Notes: generated by a model from the sequence alone, not told the origin. A DNA stretch of 64,000 bases from Cupriavidus pauculus (GCF_008801835.1 NZ_VZOW01000006.1:1-64000); one strand, 5' to 3'. Shown: positions 38,295 to 49,255, numbered from the stretch's first letter. Translations and numbers: made by a program.

Positions 38295-38774
38295 ATGAAT
38301 CAGCTCACCCATTTCGATACCGCCGGACAGGCCCATATGGTCGACGTCGGCAACAAGGCCAGCACCCACCGGGTGGCCGTGGCAACCGGCACCATCACCA
38401 TGCAGCCCGGCACCTTTGCACTGGTGCGCGACGGCAATGCGAAGAAAGGCGATGTCCTGGGCATTGCGCGCGTGGCCGCCATCATGGCAACCAAGCGCAC
38501 GTCGGACCTGATTCCACTCTGCCATCCGATCGGACTGACCAAGGTGGCGGTGGATTTCGCACTGGACGAACCGAGTTCGACCATTGCCTGCGTGGTGCGC
38601 ACCGAAACGCACGGCCAGACCGGCGTGGAAATGGAGGCGCTGACCGGCGTGCAGGTCGCCCTGCTGACCATCTACGACATGTGCAAGGCGGTGGACCGGG
38701 GGATGGTGATCGGCAACGTGAAATTGCTGGAAAAGCACGGTGGAAAGTCGGGGGATTGGGTGGCGGGGACTTGA
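38295..38774 (+). CDS. moaC: Cyclic pyranopterin monophosphate synthase
   Basis: 159 residues. Converts 3',8-cyclo-7,8-dihydro-GTP to cPMP, the second half of step one in molybdenum cofactor synthesis. Motifs [22 protein letters not shown] and [23 protein letters not shown] are diagnostic. No other moa gene is nearby in the window. Confidence 0.95.
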   Translation: MNQLTHFDTAGQAHMVDVGNKASTHRVAVATGTITMQPGTFALVRDGNAKKGDVLGIARVAAIMATKRTSDLIPLCHPIGLTKVAVDFALDEPSSTIACVVRTETHGQTGVEMEALTGVQVALLTIYDMCKAVDRGMVIGNVKLLEKHGGKSGDWVAGT

Positions 38775-38927
38775 CAGTGCGTGCCCGGGCAAAGATCGGA
38801 CTGATCCTTGCGTGAGGTCATAAGAGCACATGGCGTGGCGGCTTTAGGATGTTTCAGTTGTCGATCAGGACTTTTCTGATCCGGACAACCTCAGCATCCT
38901 ATCGATCAACATCTCCGGGACATCGTC

Positions 38928-39428
38928 ATGCCAAATCCGTCAGATCCCCATCGCAGTCCCTTTTTCGGCGTGTTGCCCGCGGCAAACGCCCTCTTCCGAA
39001 GCGTGCTCAGCCCGATCCGGCCGCCCGGAACGCTGCCGCCCCACGTCTTTGCCGATCCCAAACGCGCGGAGTTGCGTGGGCAGATTGCAGCAATCAAGGC
39101 GGACTCGCTCGACAGGGGCTCAAAGATTTACTTGGCCGCTGTCGACATGGTGAACACGCAACTCGATATCGAAGGCGTGCCGCTGTTGCCGGATTCCCAC
39201 GCGCGGATTCGGGACAGTATCGCCAAGGTGGGCGACGGCGATCGCGGCCCGACCGCGGCGCACGTCGCCGAGGCCACCACGTTCGGCAGGCAGGCGTTTG
39301 TCTCCGCATGGAACGGACAGACCAACACAGCCATGGATGGCGCGGTGGGTGCTGTCGCCAATCTCGCCGGCATGATGCTGAGCGGCGTACGGGAGCATAT
39401 GGACACCAAGCGTCCCTGGACCTGGTAG
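38928..39428 (+). CDS. Hypothetical protein
   Basis: 166 residues, no recognised family. It is Pro-rich at the N-terminus (SDPHRSPFFGVLP, IRPPGTLPPHVFAD), then mainly helical with GQTNTAMDGAVGAVANLAGMML near the end. No signal peptide is evident. CCGGGA lies upstream of the ATG. The intergenic stretch before it has an imperfect inverted repeat (GATCAG...CTGATC, about 38861-38882) of unknown meaning. Confidence 0.6.
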   Translation: MPNPSDPHRSPFFGVLPAANALFRSVLSPIRPPGTLPPHVFADPKRAELRGQIAAIKADSLDRGSKIYLAAVDMVNTQLDIEGVPLLPDSHARIRDSIAKVGDGDRGPTAAHVAEATTFGRQAFVSAWNGQTNTAMDGAVGAVANLAGMMLSGVREHMDTKRPWTW

Positions 39429-39625
39429 CCGCTGCGGCGGGGTGATCCGTAGCGTCACATTTCTCTCATTGTCGCGTCCGTAATAAAGGTAACGCCACAT
39501 TTCGCACCGCCCCAAGTGCCGCTGTCTGAGGCAAATTGATATTCAATACAAGACGTGCCAGCCGATCGGTCCGCCGAACCGGCGCCTCAAACGTTTTGGA
39601 CAGGCAGCAACTTGGGGTACACATC

Positions 39626-40072
39626 ATGAACGGGCGCAAGCTCTGCCAGATAGCTCTGGCGTTGGCCGCGGCAAGCGCGGCTGCGGTCAGCACCACCGCG
39701 CTGGCCCACGGTTATTACCACTCGCGTGCACGCGTCGGCGTGGGCGTTTATGTCGGGCCCGGATGGGGCTGGGGTCCGGGGTGGGGACCAGGCTGGTATC
39801 CCTACGGGCCTTATTACTATCCGGGCTACTATCCGGGGCCGGCCGTAGTTGCGGTTCCGCCCGCAAATCCGCCCCAATATATCGAGCAAGGCACCGATGG
39901 CAATCCAACAGCCACCGACGGCTCCTCTCCGAATGCCTGGTGGTATCGCTGCGCCCAGCCGGAAGGCTATTACCCTTACGTGAGGGAATGCCCCGGCGGC
40001 TGGCAACGCGAACAGCCCCACGCGCCGTCTTCTTCGGCGCCCGCGAACCCCATGCCCGGAGCCACCTCATGA
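39626..40072 (+). CDS. Exported Gly/Tyr/Pro-rich protein with YYPYV motif
   Basis: 148 residues with a clear signal peptide (LCQIALALAAASAAAVSTTALAHG). Then a low-complexity Gly/Trp/Tyr/Pro segment (GPGWGWGPGWGPGWYPYGP), and a C-terminal block WWYRCAQPEGYYPYVRECPGGW. This CxxxxxYYPYVxxCPGGW motif recurs in small envelope proteins of many Proteobacteria and probably forms a disulfide. Function unknown. The stop overlaps the next start (ATGA), so the two are coupled. The start at 39626 was chosen for the signal peptide. Confidence 0.72.
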   Translation: MNGRKLCQIALALAAASAAAVSTTALAHGYYHSRARVGVGVYVGPGWGWGPGWGPGWYPYGPYYYPGYYPGPAVVAVPPANPPQYIEQGTDGNPTATDGSSPNAWWYRCAQPEGYYPYVRECPGGWQREQPHAPSSSAPANPMPGATS

Positions 40073-40590
40073 GACTGCGTTCATTTTGCCTGCTGATGTC
40101 CGCGTCGCTTGCGCTTGGCGCCTGCGCGGTCATCCCATCCGGCCCGAGCGTCATGGCGCTGCCGGGCACCAACAAGACCTTCGACCAGTTCCGCGGCGAC
40201 GACTACAACTGCCGCCAGTTTGCCTTCGGGCAAGTGGGCGGCTCGACCCCGCAGCAAAATGCCAACGCCGCGGCCGTAGGCAGTGCCGCAGTTGGTACGG
40301 CGCTGGGTGCCGCTGCGGGCGCTGCCTTTAATGGCGGGTCCGGCGCCGCAGTGGGTGCCGGCGTGGGGCTGCTGACCGGCGCTGCGGTCGGAGCCGGCAA
40401 TTCCTATAACGCGGGATACGGCACGCAGCGACAATACGATGCAGCCTATGTCCAGTGCATGTATGCGAGCGGAAACCGCGTGCCCGTGTATGGCCAGATG
40501 GTCGCGAATCCGCCGGTCCGGGCTGCGATGCCGCCGGCCAACTATCAGCCTTACTATCCGCCCCCACCGCCGCCCGGATACGTGCGCTGA
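40069..40590 (+). CDS. Glycine-zipper lipoprotein
   Basis: 173 residues with a lipobox (SASLALGAC, Cys about 19). The middle has alternating Gly/Ala segments (AVGSAAVGTALGAAAGAAFNGGSGAAVGAGVGLL quoted partly: two glycine-zipper helices, about 65-110). The C-terminus is Tyr/Pro-rich. Glycine-zipper lipoproteins lie in or near the outer membrane; the exact role is unknown. Translation is coupled to the preceding gene. Confidence 0.8.
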   Translation: MRLRSFCLLMSASLALGACAVIPSGPSVMALPGTNKTFDQFRGDDYNCRQFAFGQVGGSTPQQNANAAAVGSAAVGTALGAAAGAAFNGGSGAAVGAGVGLLTGAAVGAGNSYNAGYGTQRQYDAAYVQCMYASGNRVPVYGQMVANPPVRAAMPPANYQPYYPPPPPPGYVR

Positions 40591-40686
40591 CAAATCCGAC
40601 GCCGCCTGTGCGAGTCGACCAGCGAAGCATCCGACCGACTTGCCTGCCGGCCATCCGCCGCGCGTCATTCGGGCGTCATTCGCGTG

Positions 40687-42486
40687 TCAGTCGTGTATTT
40701 GCCGGGCGCGGATTTTTGCCCACGCGCAGAATTCCTTCGGGCGATGCGCCGCGTCCATCGCGTCGCAGTCCTGAACCAGCGCATTGAACTGCGCGCTCTC
40801 GTCGCCTTGATAGTAGAAGGCCAAGCGCTCCATCCATAAACGCGCGCGCGCCGGCTCGCCTGTCAGCGCCAGCAGCCACGCGCTGCGGCGAATCATCGTC
40901 GGCGTCGGCAACAAATGCAGCGCCGAGACATGCGCAGGCAGCAGGCTCGCCGCATTGGTTGCCGTGATGACAACGTGCTCGGCGGCGTCCGATTCCGCAT
41001 GCGCGCGGAACCAATACCGGGGCATCGGCAAACTGTCGCGATGTTCCTCACTGGCGTATTCGCGCGCTTCGACCCGCCTGTAGTCCTGCCACTGCGTGAC
41101 CAGCACCGCAGCCGACGCCGCGACAAAAACCACGCCGAGCGCTGCCAGTACCGGACGCGGCAAGGCCCGGCCAAAGCCGCTTGGCTCAAGCCACGCTAGC
41201 AGGAAGCAGAACGGCAAGAAAAGGTAGAGGTAATGCAGCGGATACTCGAGCATCGAATGCGCGCCCAGCATTGCCAGCCACGCCAGCATCGGCACGGCCA
41301 TGGCGCGTTCGGACGGCGTCGCGAGCCATACACGGTCGCGCACCACGCGCCATAGCCACGCCAGCAGCACGACAGCTGCGCCAATGGTGCCGACCAGGCC
41401 AGTCTTGGCCATTAGATCGAGGACGGCGTTGTGGGCATGCAATGACATCTCGGCGACGACCCGGACGTGCGCCGCTTCCTGGAACTGTCCCCAGCCGAAT
41501 TCGCCATAGCCGACGCCGAAAAGCGGATGCGCGCGGAACATCGACAGGGCCTGCGCCCATAACGCGCTGCGATACGAAATCTGGTTTCCCGATTTCAATT
41601 GCTGGACCGTGTCGAACAACCGCCAGTCGAATACCTGCCCCGCCATCTTGATGGCCGGTTGCAGCACCACGACGCCGATCACCAGGATCAGTGCAGCGGC
41701 GACCAACCCTGGCGCGCGATGCATCGGCGAGCCCGCGCCGCGCGGCGTGCCGCGCGCCATCCATGCTGCCAGCAGTGCGCACACGGCAGCCAGCCCGACA
41801 TGTACCAGCCCCGTCCGCGAGCCCGTCAGGACAATGCCGCTTTCGAGCAGCAGCGTGGCCACGAGCCAACTGGGAAAGCGCAGCCAGCCACGGGTGGCCA
41901 GCCACACCGCCGCCACCAGCGCCAGGCCATTGACCGTAGCCTGGTGATTCGGCTGGTTCAGGTTGCCCCACAATCGCCGGTTGGTGTCGTAGAAGTACTC
42001 CGACACCAGACCGAACATCTGGTCTTCCATGTGGAACACCTGAACCCATTGCGCCAGCGTGCCAAGCAATCCGGCAATCAGGAATGCAATGGCGAGCGCG
42101 TCGACCACGCCTGCGCGCTGATCGGTGGACATCGATTGCCCCATCCGCCACGCCATGCACATCAGCACGCCACCCAGCGCCAGCACCAGTTGGGTCGTCA
42201 GCCGGCTGCCGGTGATGTCGGCCATTCCCGATGCCGTCTGCAGAATGGTGGTGACGATCAGCCAGACCGGCAACAACGCTACCCATGGATACCCTTTGCG
42301 ATCCCGGGCGGGCGCTGCCGTACCACTCGCGAATGCCATCGCAACGACCAGCATGACCGCGAGCACCGCTGCCGTCCATTCGCCATAGAACGTGGCCAAC
42401 GGCAGCGTGTGCTTGGACACCAGCAGCGGCAGGGTAAATGCGACGACGATCATCGTCGCCGGAATCGTGGCTCTATGTGCTGGCAT
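40687..42486 (-). CDS. pglL: PglL-type O-oligosaccharyltransferase (pilin glycosylation ligase)
   Basis: 599 residues with roughly twelve membrane helices and a large C-terminal soluble part. N-terminal signature PLATFYGEWTAAVL fits the PglL_A domain, the middle has RLWGNLNQPNHQATVNGLAL, then the Wzy-ligase region VGYGEFGWGQF and HAHNAVLDLMAKTG, ending in a Wzy_C_2-like domain. It moves preassembled glycans from undecaprenyl carriers to Ser/Thr of pilin. It directly follows pilA (131 bases), so PilA is the likely substrate. The frame opens at 42696, but 42486 (MPAHRATIPATM) is the likely start. Confidence 0.85.
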   Translation of the reverse strand: MPAHRATIPATMIVVAFTLPLLVSKHTLPLATFYGEWTAAVLAVMLVVAMAFASGTAAPARDRKGYPWVALLPVWLIVTTILQTASGMADITGSRLTTQLVLALGGVLMCMAWRMGQSMSTDQRAGVVDALAIAFLIAGLLGTLAQWVQVFHMEDQMFGLVSEYFYDTNRRLWGNLNQPNHQATVNGLALVAAVWLATRGWLRFPSWLVATLLLESGIVLTGSRTGLVHVGLAAVCALLAAWMARGTPRGAGSPMHRAPGLVAAALILVIGVVVLQPAIKMAGQVFDWRLFDTVQQLKSGNQISYRSALWAQALSMFRAHPLFGVGYGEFGWGQFQEAAHVRVVAEMSLHAHNAVLDLMAKTGLVGTIGAAVVLLAWLWRVVRDRVWLATPSERAMAVPMLAWLAMLGAHSMLEYPLHYLYLFLPFCFLLAWLEPSGFGRALPRPVLAALGVVFVAASAAVLVTQWQDYRRVEAREYASEEHRDSLPMPRYWFRAHAESDAAEHVVITATNAASLLPAHVSALHLLPTPTMIRRSAWLLALTGEPARARLWMERLAFYYQGDESAQFNALVQDCDAMDAAHRPKEFCAWAKIRARQIHD

Positions 42487-42617
42487 GCGCACGAGTATGA
42501 GGACAAAGGCGCCATGATAGCGTGGCCCGTAACCAACCAAGAAGCGCCGGCGAAAAATGCTGACGCTTCCTGGGCGAGGCATGATGCATGTCCGGTCAGC
42601 GCCGGCCTGCATGCCGC

Positions 42618-43148
42618 TCAGGCGCCGGCTTCGCTCCCGGCCGGTGCGCACGACTGTGGCAAGTACTTCTCGTCTGCCGACGATTCGCACAGCCACACTA
42701 GCGAGCCCTTGTCCGCGTTACTCATGGTCAACCGCACATACTTGCCGAGCAGTCCGCTGGCGATGTCCGCGTCCTTGAAATTGGCGGTGATCGTGCAGCC
42801 GCCTTCGTCGGTGGCGGTGCCGCCCACCTCCACGCTCTTGACGTAGTTGCCGACGATCTCCGTGGCGAGCGGGATGCCGTCGCTGGCGCCGACGGCGTTG
42901 TCGGGACATGAGCCGTTGTACGAGAACGCCTCGGTCACCGCGGGCTTCTGCCCGGATGCCAGGCTGATGCCTTCGGACAACTGTGACCGCGTGATGTAGG
43001 ACTGATATTGCGGGATGGCGATGCCGGCGAGGATGCCGATGATGGCCACGACGATCATCAGCTCGATCAGCGTAAAACCAGCTTGCTGGCGCGGAAAGCC
43101 GCGCGGTATCGACGATGTGCTGCGGCTGGCGATGAGTTTGGATTGCAT
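42618..43148 (-). CDS. pilA: Type IV major pilin PilA
   Basis: 176 residues. The prepilin peptidase site is [22 protein letters not shown] with Phe25 as residue +1 and Glu at +5. The leader is 24 residues, long for a type IVa pilin. Mature length is 152. Cys residues in the C-terminal half, including the pair around [15 protein letters not shown], form the expected disulfide loop. A strong AAGGGG ribosome site precedes the ATG. The next gene on the strand is the O-oligosaccharyltransferase. Confidence 0.93.
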   Translation of the reverse strand: MQSKLIASRSTSSIPRGFPRQQAGFTLIELMIVVAIIGILAGIAIPQYQSYITRSQLSEGISLASGQKPAVTEAFSYNGSCPDNAVGASDGIPLATEIVGNYVKSVEVGGTATDEGGCTITANFKDADIASGLLGKYVRLTMSNADKGSLVWLCESSADEKYLPQSCAPAGSEAGA

Positions 43149-43357
43149 GGATTGACCCCTTTGCGTTTTGCTTGCGTTTGTCTTCGATGTGGAAGGTTGC
43201 GTGCCTTGCGGATGGCGCGGCGGCCACGCGAGGCACAGGGGTCATCATCGGAAAACACCGGCGAAGCGCAAATGACCTCGGACAACTCCGCCGGGCTCTT
43301 GGAAATTGCTTGGAAAATCACAGGAATCCGTGGTGCGGATGCCGCGATTTGACGCCG

Positions 43358-43394
43358 TAAAAACAAAACGGGCGACCCGTTTGGGCCGCCCGTT
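43358..43394 (-). terminator. Intrinsic terminator of terC
   Basis: On the minus strand, AACGGGCG and CGCCCGTT form an 8-bp stem with a 12-base loop, followed by TTGTTTTT. It is 29 bases after the terC stop and before the pilA promoter region, so terC and pilA are separate units. Confidence 0.75.
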
Positions 43395-43422
43395 CAGGCT
43401 CGCGATGAAATCGGCGCGGTGC

Positions 43423-44118
43423 TCAGGCCGTCTGTGCGGACCGTCGTTGCAGCAGCTTGCCGATCAGTACCACCAGTACGGCGCCCACGACGCCGAAGAC
43501 CACATGGGCGTGCGGCACATGCACCTGGAACCACGCGGCATCGACCGGGTCGCTGACCAGCATTTCGCCAGCCAGGTAGCCGAGCAGCGCGGCACCCAGC
43601 ACGATGATGATCGGGAAGCGCTCCATCACCTTGAGCAGCAGCGTGCTGCCAAAGACGATCAGCGGAATCGACAGGCCCAGACCGATGATCAGCAGCATCA
43701 GCTGGCTGCCCTCGGGGCCCTTCTGCGCGGCGGCGGCTACGGCCACCACGTTGTCCAGCGACATCACCAGGTCGGCGATCAGGATAGTTCGGATCGCGGC
43801 CCAGATATTGTCCTTGGCGTCATGCCCGTCTTCGTCGTCTTCGCCGGTCAGCAGTTGCACGCCGATGTAGACCAGCAGGATGGCGCCCACGATCTTCAGG
43901 TACGGCAGGCTCAACAGCTTGACTGCGGCGACGGTCAGTACCACCCGCATGATGATGGCGGCGGCGCTGCCCCAGAAAATCGCCTTCTTTTGCTGGGCGG
44001 GGGGCAGGTTGCGCGATGCGAGCGCGATCACCACGGCGTTATCGCCCGACAGGACGATATTGGTCAGGATGATCGACCCCAGCGCAATCCAGAACGTGCT
44101 GCTGGACAACAATTCCAC
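43423..44118 (-). CDS. terC: TerC-family integral membrane protein
   Basis: 231 residues with seven or eight helices. Characteristic acidic motif TNIVLSGDNAVVIALA near the N-terminus and ADLVMSLDNVVAVAAAA mid-protein. A cytoplasmic acidic loop (TGEDDEDGHDAKDN) separates the halves. TerC proteins are linked to Mn2+ export or metal loading and to tellurite resistance; no Mn riboswitch was seen upstream. It is separated from sucD by 316 bases. Confidence 0.88.
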   Translation of the reverse strand: MELLSSSTFWIALGSIILTNIVLSGDNAVVIALASRNLPPAQQKKAIFWGSAAAIIMRVVLTVAAVKLLSLPYLKIVGAILLVYIGVQLLTGEDDEDGHDAKDNIWAAIRTILIADLVMSLDNVVAVAAAAQKGPEGSQLMLLIIGLGLSIPLIVFGSTLLLKVMERFPIIIVLGAALLGYLAGEMLVSDPVDAAWFQVHVPHAHVVFGVVGAVLVVLIGKLLQRRSAQTA

Positions 44119-44434
44119 GGCAAGACTCCTCGAATTCCAAAGTTATGTTCCGTGCATGCAGCAGATGCCTCACTGCCTGCTTTCGGATGTCTGAATTACC
44201 AGACATGAAGATTTATCGTACGAACCTTTCGATTCGGTTTCAATGGCGGCCGTACTGATCTCGGGATATACCCTAGGGGGCGCGGCGCCATAACGACATT
44301 GCCCCCGCATGCAAGGCGGGGGCAATGTCTTGCGGCCCGTGCACCGTCGCATGGACGTTACGTTGGGCAGCGGGGAAGCATCATGGGGCGGGCGCCGGAA
44401 CGGTCACCGGCCACATGACGTCGGGTGGGTCTGC
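44119..44434. other. Intergenic region between sucD end and terC start
   Basis: 316 bases, no supported gene. It holds the strong hairpin at 44295-44329 and, nearer terC, an AT-richer stretch that should contain the terC promoter. I looked for a yybP-ykoY manganese element and did not see its conserved loops. Confidence 0.6.
44295..44329. terminator. Strong hairpin downstream of sucCD
   Basis: GACATTGCCCCCGC pairs perfectly with GCGGGGGCAATGTC (14 bp, 7-base loop). It is about 105 bases past the sucD stop. There is no long T-run, so termination may be Rho-assisted or the hairpin may protect the 3' end of the sucCD mRNA. Confidence 0.65.
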
Positions 44435-45316
44435 TTACAGCATTGCCTTCAGCAGGCGGCCCATTTCCGACGGGTTCTTGGTGACCTTGATGCCACAGGC
44501 TTCCATGATTTCCAGCTTGGCCTGCGCCGTGTCGGCACCGCCCGAGATCAGCGCACCAGCATGGCCCATGCGCTTGCCCGGAGGCGCGGTCACGCCGGCG
44601 ATGAAGCCAACCACCGGCTTCTTCATGTTTTCCTTGATCCAGTAGGCCGCGTTGGCCTCGTCCGGACCACCAATCTCACCGATCATGACCACGGCGTCCG
44701 TATCCGGATCGTCGTTGAACATCTTCATCACGTCGATGTGCTTCAGACCGTTGATCGGGTCGCCGCCGATGCCCACGGCCGACGACTGGCCCAGGCCCAG
44801 CGCGGTCAGCTGGCCCACGGCTTCGTACGTCAGCGTGCCCGAGCGCGACACCACGCCGATGCGGCCCTTGCGGTGGATGTGGCCCGGCATGATGCCGATC
44901 TTGATTTCGTCCGGCGTGATCAGCCCCGGGCAGTTCGGACCCAGCAGCAGGGTCTTCTTGTTCTGCTTACGCATCTTGTCCTTGACTTCCATCATGTCGC
45001 GAACAGGAATGCCTTCGGTGATGCAGACCACCAGGTCCAGGTCAGCGTCGACGGCTTCCCAGATGGCGGCAGCAGCGCCAGCGGGCGGCACGTAAATCAC
45101 CGAAACGGTGGCGCCGGTTTGTTCCTTGGCGTCCTTCACGCTGGCGTAGATGGGAATGCCTTCGAAGTCTTCGCCGGCCTTCTTCGGGTTCACGCCGGCA
45201 ACGAACGCGTTCTTGCCGTTGGCATAGTCGCGGCAGCCACGGGTGTGGAACTGGCCGGTCTTGCCGGTGATGCCCTGGGTGATGACCTTCGTGTCCTTGT
45301 TGATCAGAATGCTCAT
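44435..45316 (-). CDS. sucD: Succinyl-CoA synthetase, alpha subunit
   Basis: 293 residues. Contains the CoA-binding N-terminus ([24 protein letters not shown]), [17 protein letters not shown] and the phosphohistidine region [15 protein letters not shown] (about residues 246-260). Works with SucC to turn succinyl-CoA and ADP/GDP plus Pi into succinate, CoA and NTP. It follows sucC by 58 bases. Confidence 0.96.
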   Translation of the reverse strand: MSILINKDTKVITQGITGKTGQFHTRGCRDYANGKNAFVAGVNPKKAGEDFEGIPIYASVKDAKEQTGATVSVIYVPPAGAAAAIWEAVDADLDLVVCITEGIPVRDMMEVKDKMRKQNKKTLLLGPNCPGLITPDEIKIGIMPGHIHRKGRIGVVSRSGTLTYEAVGQLTALGLGQSSAVGIGGDPINGLKHIDVMKMFNDDPDTDAVVMIGEIGGPDEANAAYWIKENMKKPVVGFIAGVTAPPGKRMGHAGALISGGADTAQAKLEIMEACGIKVTKNPSEMGRLLKAML

Positions 45317-45374
45317 TTGCTAGTCCTTTTAGTCGCCCCGCCCAGCTGTGGCCGGGCGGCAACGAAAGTTGTCC

Positions 45375-46541
45375 TTACTTGCCAGCGACCGCGGCCACGA
45401 CCTTCTGGGCGGCTTCTTCCATCGTGTCGGCCGAAATGATCGGCAGACCGGAATCGGCGAGCATCTTGCGGCCCAGTTCCTCGTTGGTGCCCTTCATGCG
45501 GACGACCAGCGGCACGCCCAGCTGCACGGCCTTCGACGCGGTGATCACGCCTTCGGCGATCACGTCGCAGCGCATGATGCCGCCGAAGATGTTGACCAGG
45601 ATGGCCTGCACATTCGGGTTCTTCAGCATCAGCTTGAAGGCTTCGGTCACCTTCTCGGTCGTGGCGCCGCCGCCAACGTCCAGGAAGTTGGCCGGCTCGC
45701 CGCCGAACAGCTTGATCGTGTCCATCGTGGCCATGGCGAGGCCCGCACCGTTCACCAGGCAGCCGATGTTGCCATCCAGCGAGATGTAGGCCAGATCGAA
45801 CTTCGAGGCTTCGATTTCGTTGGCGTCTTCCTCGTCCAGATCGCGGTAGGCGACGATTTCCGGGTGACGGAACAGCGCATTCGAATCGAAGTTGAACTTG
45901 GCATCCAGCGCGATCACCTTGCCGTCGCCGGTCAGGATCAGCGGGTTGATTTCAGCCAGCGAAGCGTCGGTTTCCCAGAAGGCCTTGTACAGGCCTTGCA
46001 GCGCCTGGCGCGCCTGCGGCACGCTGGCGTCGGGCACGCCGATCTTGCGGGCGATGTCGTCCGCGTCAGCGTCCTTCAGGCCTTCGGCCGGATCGACGAT
46101 CAGCGTATGGATCTTTTCCGGGGTGTGGGCAGCGACTTCCTCGATGTCCATGCCGCCTTCGCTCGATGCCATCAGGGCCACCTTCTGCGACACGCGGTCC
46201 ACCACCAGCGAAACGTACAGTTCCTTCTTGATGTCGGCGCCTTCTTCGATCAGCAGGCGATTGACCTTCTTGCCTTCAGGACCGGTCTGGTGCGTCACCA
46301 GGGTCATGCCCAGGATGTTGCTGGCGTAGGTCTTGACTTCGTCGATGCTCTTGGCCACCTTCACGCCGCCGCCCTTGCCGCGGCCGCCTGCGTGGATCTG
46401 CGCCTTGACGACCCACACCGGGCCGCCGAGTTGTTCAGCCGCCTTCAGGGCCTCTTCGACCGAGAATGCCGGGATGCCGCGCGGAACCGGCACATTGTAT
46501 TTGCGCAGGATTTCCTTGCCTTGGTACTCATGGATATTCAT
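45375..46541 (-). CDS. sucC: Succinyl-CoA synthetase, beta subunit
   Basis: 388 residues, ATP-grasp type. Begins [22 protein letters not shown], has [18 protein letters not shown] (nucleotide loop), [18 protein letters not shown] and [17 protein letters not shown]. First gene of the sucCD pair, GAAAGGAAA precedes its ATG. Confidence 0.96.
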   Translation of the reverse strand: MNIHEYQGKEILRKYNVPVPRGIPAFSVEEALKAAEQLGGPVWVVKAQIHAGGRGKGGGVKVAKSIDEVKTYASNILGMTLVTHQTGPEGKKVNRLLIEEGADIKKELYVSLVVDRVSQKVALMASSEGGMDIEEVAAHTPEKIHTLIVDPAEGLKDADADDIARKIGVPDASVPQARQALQGLYKAFWETDASLAEINPLILTGDGKVIALDAKFNFDSNALFRHPEIVAYRDLDEEDANEIEASKFDLAYISLDGNIGCLVNGAGLAMATMDTIKLFGGEPANFLDVGGGATTEKVTEAFKLMLKNPNVQAILVNIFGGIMRCDVIAEGVITASKAVQLGVPLVVRMKGTNEELGRKMLADSGLPIISADTMEEAAQKVVAAVAGK

Positions 46542-46628
46542 GCGTGTTTCCTTTCGGGTAGGCGTAAAGGGATTGGGAAAAAATTCGCAGACGAGATCTT
46601 TCGCCTGTTCCAGGGCCGACCGTGACGG

Positions 46629-47300
46629 TCAGCCCGACGTACCGTTGGGCCGGTGGGCCAGGGTGTCTTCGCCACCTGATGCAGGGGCATCGGCGCGTGA
46701 CGCGGTCTGGGGGGACGACGCCGCAGCGCCGGCTTTCGGTTTCGGCTGGTGACCATACCAGCGCGGGTAAAACTGTTGCACCACCTCGCCTTCGAAATGG
46801 AGCGCGTGGCATCCATGAAGCTGCATGGGCGGTTCGGGATTGGTGTCTTCCAGGCCGTCGCGAATCTTGAACACGTCGCCCGCGAAGGCCTGGATTGCGG
46901 CGGTCGGCAATACGCCGGCCAGCTCGGTGAGATGGGTGCATCCGGCCACGCTGCCCAGCCGTTCGCGCACCGCCTTGCGAAAGCCCTTCATCAGGTTCAG
47001 GCCGATGAGCTTGCGGTACGCGGGGCCGATCGTGTCGCAGTGAGTCGGATACGGCACCCAGTCGGAGCACGCCTCGGCATCGACAATATTGAGGCGCAGG
47101 TCGATCGTCACGCGCAGCCACAGATCGTGCAGCGGCTGGCCTTCCGAACGGATGCGGTTGCCGGCCAGTTCGATGTCGCGCGGCTTGGTGTCCGTCAGGC
47201 GCGCTTCGATGTCCCACAGGCCGTCATCCCGCAAATATGCCTCGGCCGTGATGGCACGGCGGTGGCGCAAGGATCGATTGGCTGGCGGGGAAAGCGGCAT
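46629..47300 (-). CDS. DUF2889 domain protein
   Basis: 223 residues. The pattern RRAITAEAYLRDDGLWDIEARLTDTKP, HDLWLRVTIDLRLNIVDAEA, and VAGCTHLTELAG fits DUF2889. The C-terminal 45 residues are Ala/Ser/Pro-rich. It lies 87 bases upstream of sucC on the same strand and is conserved there in related genomes, from memory. Function unknown. Confidence 0.82.
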   Translation of the reverse strand: MPLSPPANRSLRHRRAITAEAYLRDDGLWDIEARLTDTKPRDIELAGNRIRSEGQPLHDLWLRVTIDLRLNIVDAEACSDWVPYPTHCDTIGPAYRKLIGLNLMKGFRKAVRERLGSVAGCTHLTELAGVLPTAAIQAFAGDVFKIRDGLEDTNPEPPMQLHGCHALHFEGEVVQQFYPRWYGHQPKPKAGAAASSPQTASRADAPASGGEDTLAHRPNGTSG

Positions 47301-47628
47301 GACACCAGGGGCTGACGCGGCAGGCAGTTGTGGCGGTAATCGGGGGCAAACATCGCGGCAGGCGGCCCGGCGCGGGCCGGACGGCCACCTGGCCGGGAAA
47401 ACTCGTGGAGTTTAACATGCCGCGTCGCTTTGCCCGGGAACATCCTGCGCAACGTTCTGTCCAGGGTGGATTGTTGCGCCAGCGCGGCCGGCAAACCCGC
47501 GCCACATATGGGATACGTCGCCATGGCAAGGCGCACCGCTGCGTTGCACCAGTGGTACGACAACTGCCTTGACGTCCAGCCAAATACCCCTTATGCGTAC
47601 GCAGGTATGCAACTGCCCACGTCAAAGG
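47301..47628. other. Intergenic region between recX end and DUF2889 start
   Basis: 328 bases, GC-rich, no supported gene. Short plus-strand frames exist (for example from 47523, starting MARRTAALHQWYDNC) but none has a ribosome site or recognisable family. The DUF2889 promoter should be here; no clear box was found. Confidence 0.5.
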
Positions 47629-48114
47629 TCAAGAGTCGGAATTTTCCCAATCGTCCAGCGTGTCGTCCTCGGCGCCCCTGATGATCTTGGCCACGACCGC
47701 GCGCGAGAATCCGCGCGCCATCATGAAGCGGATCTGCTTGACGCGCGCCTCGGGTGTTTCCGGCGGCGCGCCAAAGCGCTTGCGCCAGACCTCCGTGGCG
47801 CGACCCAGTTCGGAATCGCGCAAGCGCTCCTGCAGATCGCGCAATTGATCGCTGCCCAGCTGATGGGTTTTGGCTTCCTGCATCACGCGCGCCGCGCCAT
47901 ATCGGCTGGCGCGCCGGTGCACCAGACTATCGACGAAGCGATCGTTCGACAGCCAGTTTTCGCGCTCCAGCGCATCGAGCAGGGCTTCCACCTGCTCGGG
48001 CGATTCGGCATGTGGCGCCAGCTTGCGCGCCAACTCGGCACGACTGTGCTCGCGGCGGGACAAGTAACCGACTGCGCGGGCTTTCAGCGAGAGCGGTGGT
48101 CGAGAAGCGGCCAT
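47629..48114 (-). CDS. recX: RecX, regulator of RecA
   Basis: 161 residues, three-helix repeats typical of RecX: LKARAVGYLSRREHSRAELARKL, LDALERENWLSNDRFVDSLVHRR and KQIRFMMARGFSRAVVAKIIRG. RecX binds RecA filaments and limits their extension. It directly follows recA with a hairpin terminator between, so expression depends on read-through, as known for E. coli recAX. Confidence 0.92.
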   Translation of the reverse strand: MAASRPPLSLKARAVGYLSRREHSRAELARKLAPHAESPEQVEALLDALERENWLSNDRFVDSLVHRRASRYGAARVMQEAKTHQLGSDQLRDLQERLRDSELGRATEVWRKRFGAPPETPEARVKQIRFMMARGFSRAVVAKIIRGAEDDTLDDWENSDS

Positions 48115-48137
48115 CAGGTTTGATCGTGCGTTACCAA

Positions 48138-48168
48138 TAAAAAAGCCGCCGCACTGTCATGCGACGGC
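48138..48168 (-). terminator. Attenuating terminator between recA and recX
   Basis: On the minus strand, GCCGTCGC and GCGGCGGC pair (one G-T wobble) over an 8-base loop, followed by TTTTTATT. It is 26 bases after the recA stop and just before recX. Confidence 0.7.
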
Positions 48169-48193
48169 CTTCCGTGCCGGTGAGCGGCAACCT

Positions 48194-49255
<1,062 letters not shown>

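Noticed and set aside
43149..43357. Possible sigma-54 promoter for pilA
   Set aside because: A GGCACG-like element exists but the -12 GC at the correct spacing is missing, so I do not call it.
44119..44300. Possible yybP-ykoY manganese riboswitch upstream of terC
   Set aside because: The conserved loop motifs of this class are not present in the leader; only AT-rich sequence is seen.
47417..47681. Small plus-strand open frames between recX and the DUF2889 gene
   Set aside because: No ribosome site or recognisable family; the 3' part overlaps recX on the other strand.
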